Assembly: GCF_001411495.1 (NCBI RefSeq)
Contig: NZ_CP012982.1
Span: 2,728,001 to 2,792,000 of the forward strand
DNA: 64,000 nt
DNA from: Burkholderia cepacia ATCC 25416
Lineage (GTDB): Bacteria; Pseudomonadota; Gammaproteobacteria; Burkholderiales; Burkholderiaceae
Reading direction: 5' to 3'
Within the stretch, counting starts at the first letter, position 1, and the number at the start of each line of letters is the position of its first letter. Shown here one piece after another: positions 63,702-64,000 of this stretch. Made by a program: the position numbers and the translations under genes. The notes beneath the pieces are model-generated. The model had not been told where the DNA came from and did not search any database. It worked only from the letters and a program-made list of their open reading frames with translations.

Positions 63702-64000
63702 ATGAACCTGAACGCCCTGTTTTCCCGTTTCTCGATCCGCACGCGGATCTTCTCCACGCTCGGCCTTGTCGCCGTGCTGCTCGTCGTGTCGGGGCTGATC
63801 GGCCTCGCCGGCATGCAGAGCTCGAACCGCGCGCTCGACGAGGCCTATACGCAGCAGCTGGCGGCGAAGACCGCGCTGTCGACGGCCAGTCTCAACCTGA
63901 CGATCGTGCGCACGACGCTCGACCGCGCGCTGCTGCACCCGGAAGCGCCGGACGTGCCCGATCTCGTCAAGAAGGCCGAGAGTTATCTCGCGAAGGCCGA
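63702..64000 (+). CDS. Methyl-accepting chemotaxis protein, 5' part
   Basis: About 99 residues are visible before the window ends. A cytoplasmic N-terminus (MNLNALFSRFSIRTRIF) is followed by a membrane helix (STLGLVAVLLVVSGLIGLAGM) and a helical periplasmic domain (SSNRALDEAYTQQLAAKTALS) of the Tar/four-helix-bundle ligand-binding type. The HAMP and signalling domains lie beyond the edge, so the ligand class is not known. Confidence 0.85.
   Translation, partial: MNLNALFSRFSIRTRIFSTLGLVAVLLVVSGLIGLAGMQSSNRALDEAYTQQLAAKTALSTASLNLTIVRTTLDRALLHPEAPDVPDLVKKAESYLAKA

Overview
The window is high-GC DNA whose codon use and gene families (OmpC-like trimeric porins, AcnB, a giant NAD-glutamate dehydrogenase, AAHS aromatic-acid carriers, an orphan VgrG module) point to a Burkholderia, most likely of the cepacia complex and possibly its second chromosome. 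That placement is inference from the genes seen. I recognised no rRNA, tRNA or CRISPR array.

Layout. 1-14.8 kb: a porin gene running off the left edge, and divergent from it a 14-gene catabolic block. The block holds a Rieske ferredoxin, a recombinase-like HTH protein, a Rieske oxygenase, an SDR, a cupin, an alpha/beta hydrolase, an IclR regulator, a second SDR, a ThDP enzyme, aspartate dehydrogenase, ALDH, an extradiol-type dioxygenase, ferredoxin reductase and an AAHS carrier. Many junctions overlap by 4 or 8 nt. Both divergent promoters carry the same TGTTCC-N6-GGAACA palindrome just after the inferred start site, as expected of one IclR regulon. 14.9-27.98 kb: housekeeping and stress genes (GNAT, ADP-ribosylglycohydrolase, PPC protein, acnB, a secreted glutaminase-fold protein, an NTF2-like protein, small secreted and membrane proteins, Usp, amidase, an exported Gln/Ala-rich protein, arylamine NAT), with a 21-unit 8-bp tandem repeat between acnB and the next gene.

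28-33.95 kb: an orphan T6SS island whose GC falls along its length. It holds VgrG, a protein with His-Gly and CxTG signatures of caspase/CHAT peptidases, a membrane-anchored probable immunity protein, and a CHAP amidase. 33.9-43.2 kb: an RHH/VOC/methyltransferase operon, the 1613-residue NAD-glutamate dehydrogenase, a urea transporter/class II aldolase/tautomerase operon, and a DUF1089-type protein. 43.1-47.6 kb: a four-gene Baeyer-Villiger monooxygenase operon behind a TetR-type palindrome. 47.7-53.1 kb: lysoplasmalogenase, agmatinase-like ureohydrolase, and a divergent HTH-citrate synthase/CoA-transferase pair. 53.1-64 kb: an orphan sulfonate-type binding protein, MerR, GNAT, an AraC regulator divergent from an aromatic-acid carrier and porin, LysR/quinone reductase, a 14-TM efflux pump, and the start of a chemoreceptor behind a FliA-like promoter.

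Functional reading. The first block looks like a complete import-to-central-metabolism route for an unidentified aromatic compound: porin, AAHS carrier, three-component Rieske oxygenase, dehydrogenase, ring cleavage, C-C hydrolysis, then ThDP and aldehyde-dehydrogenase chemistry. The aspartate dehydrogenase hints that the substrate may carry an amino-acid moiety. It is the strongest candidate here for an undescribed system, followed by the VgrG-linked caspase-like effector.
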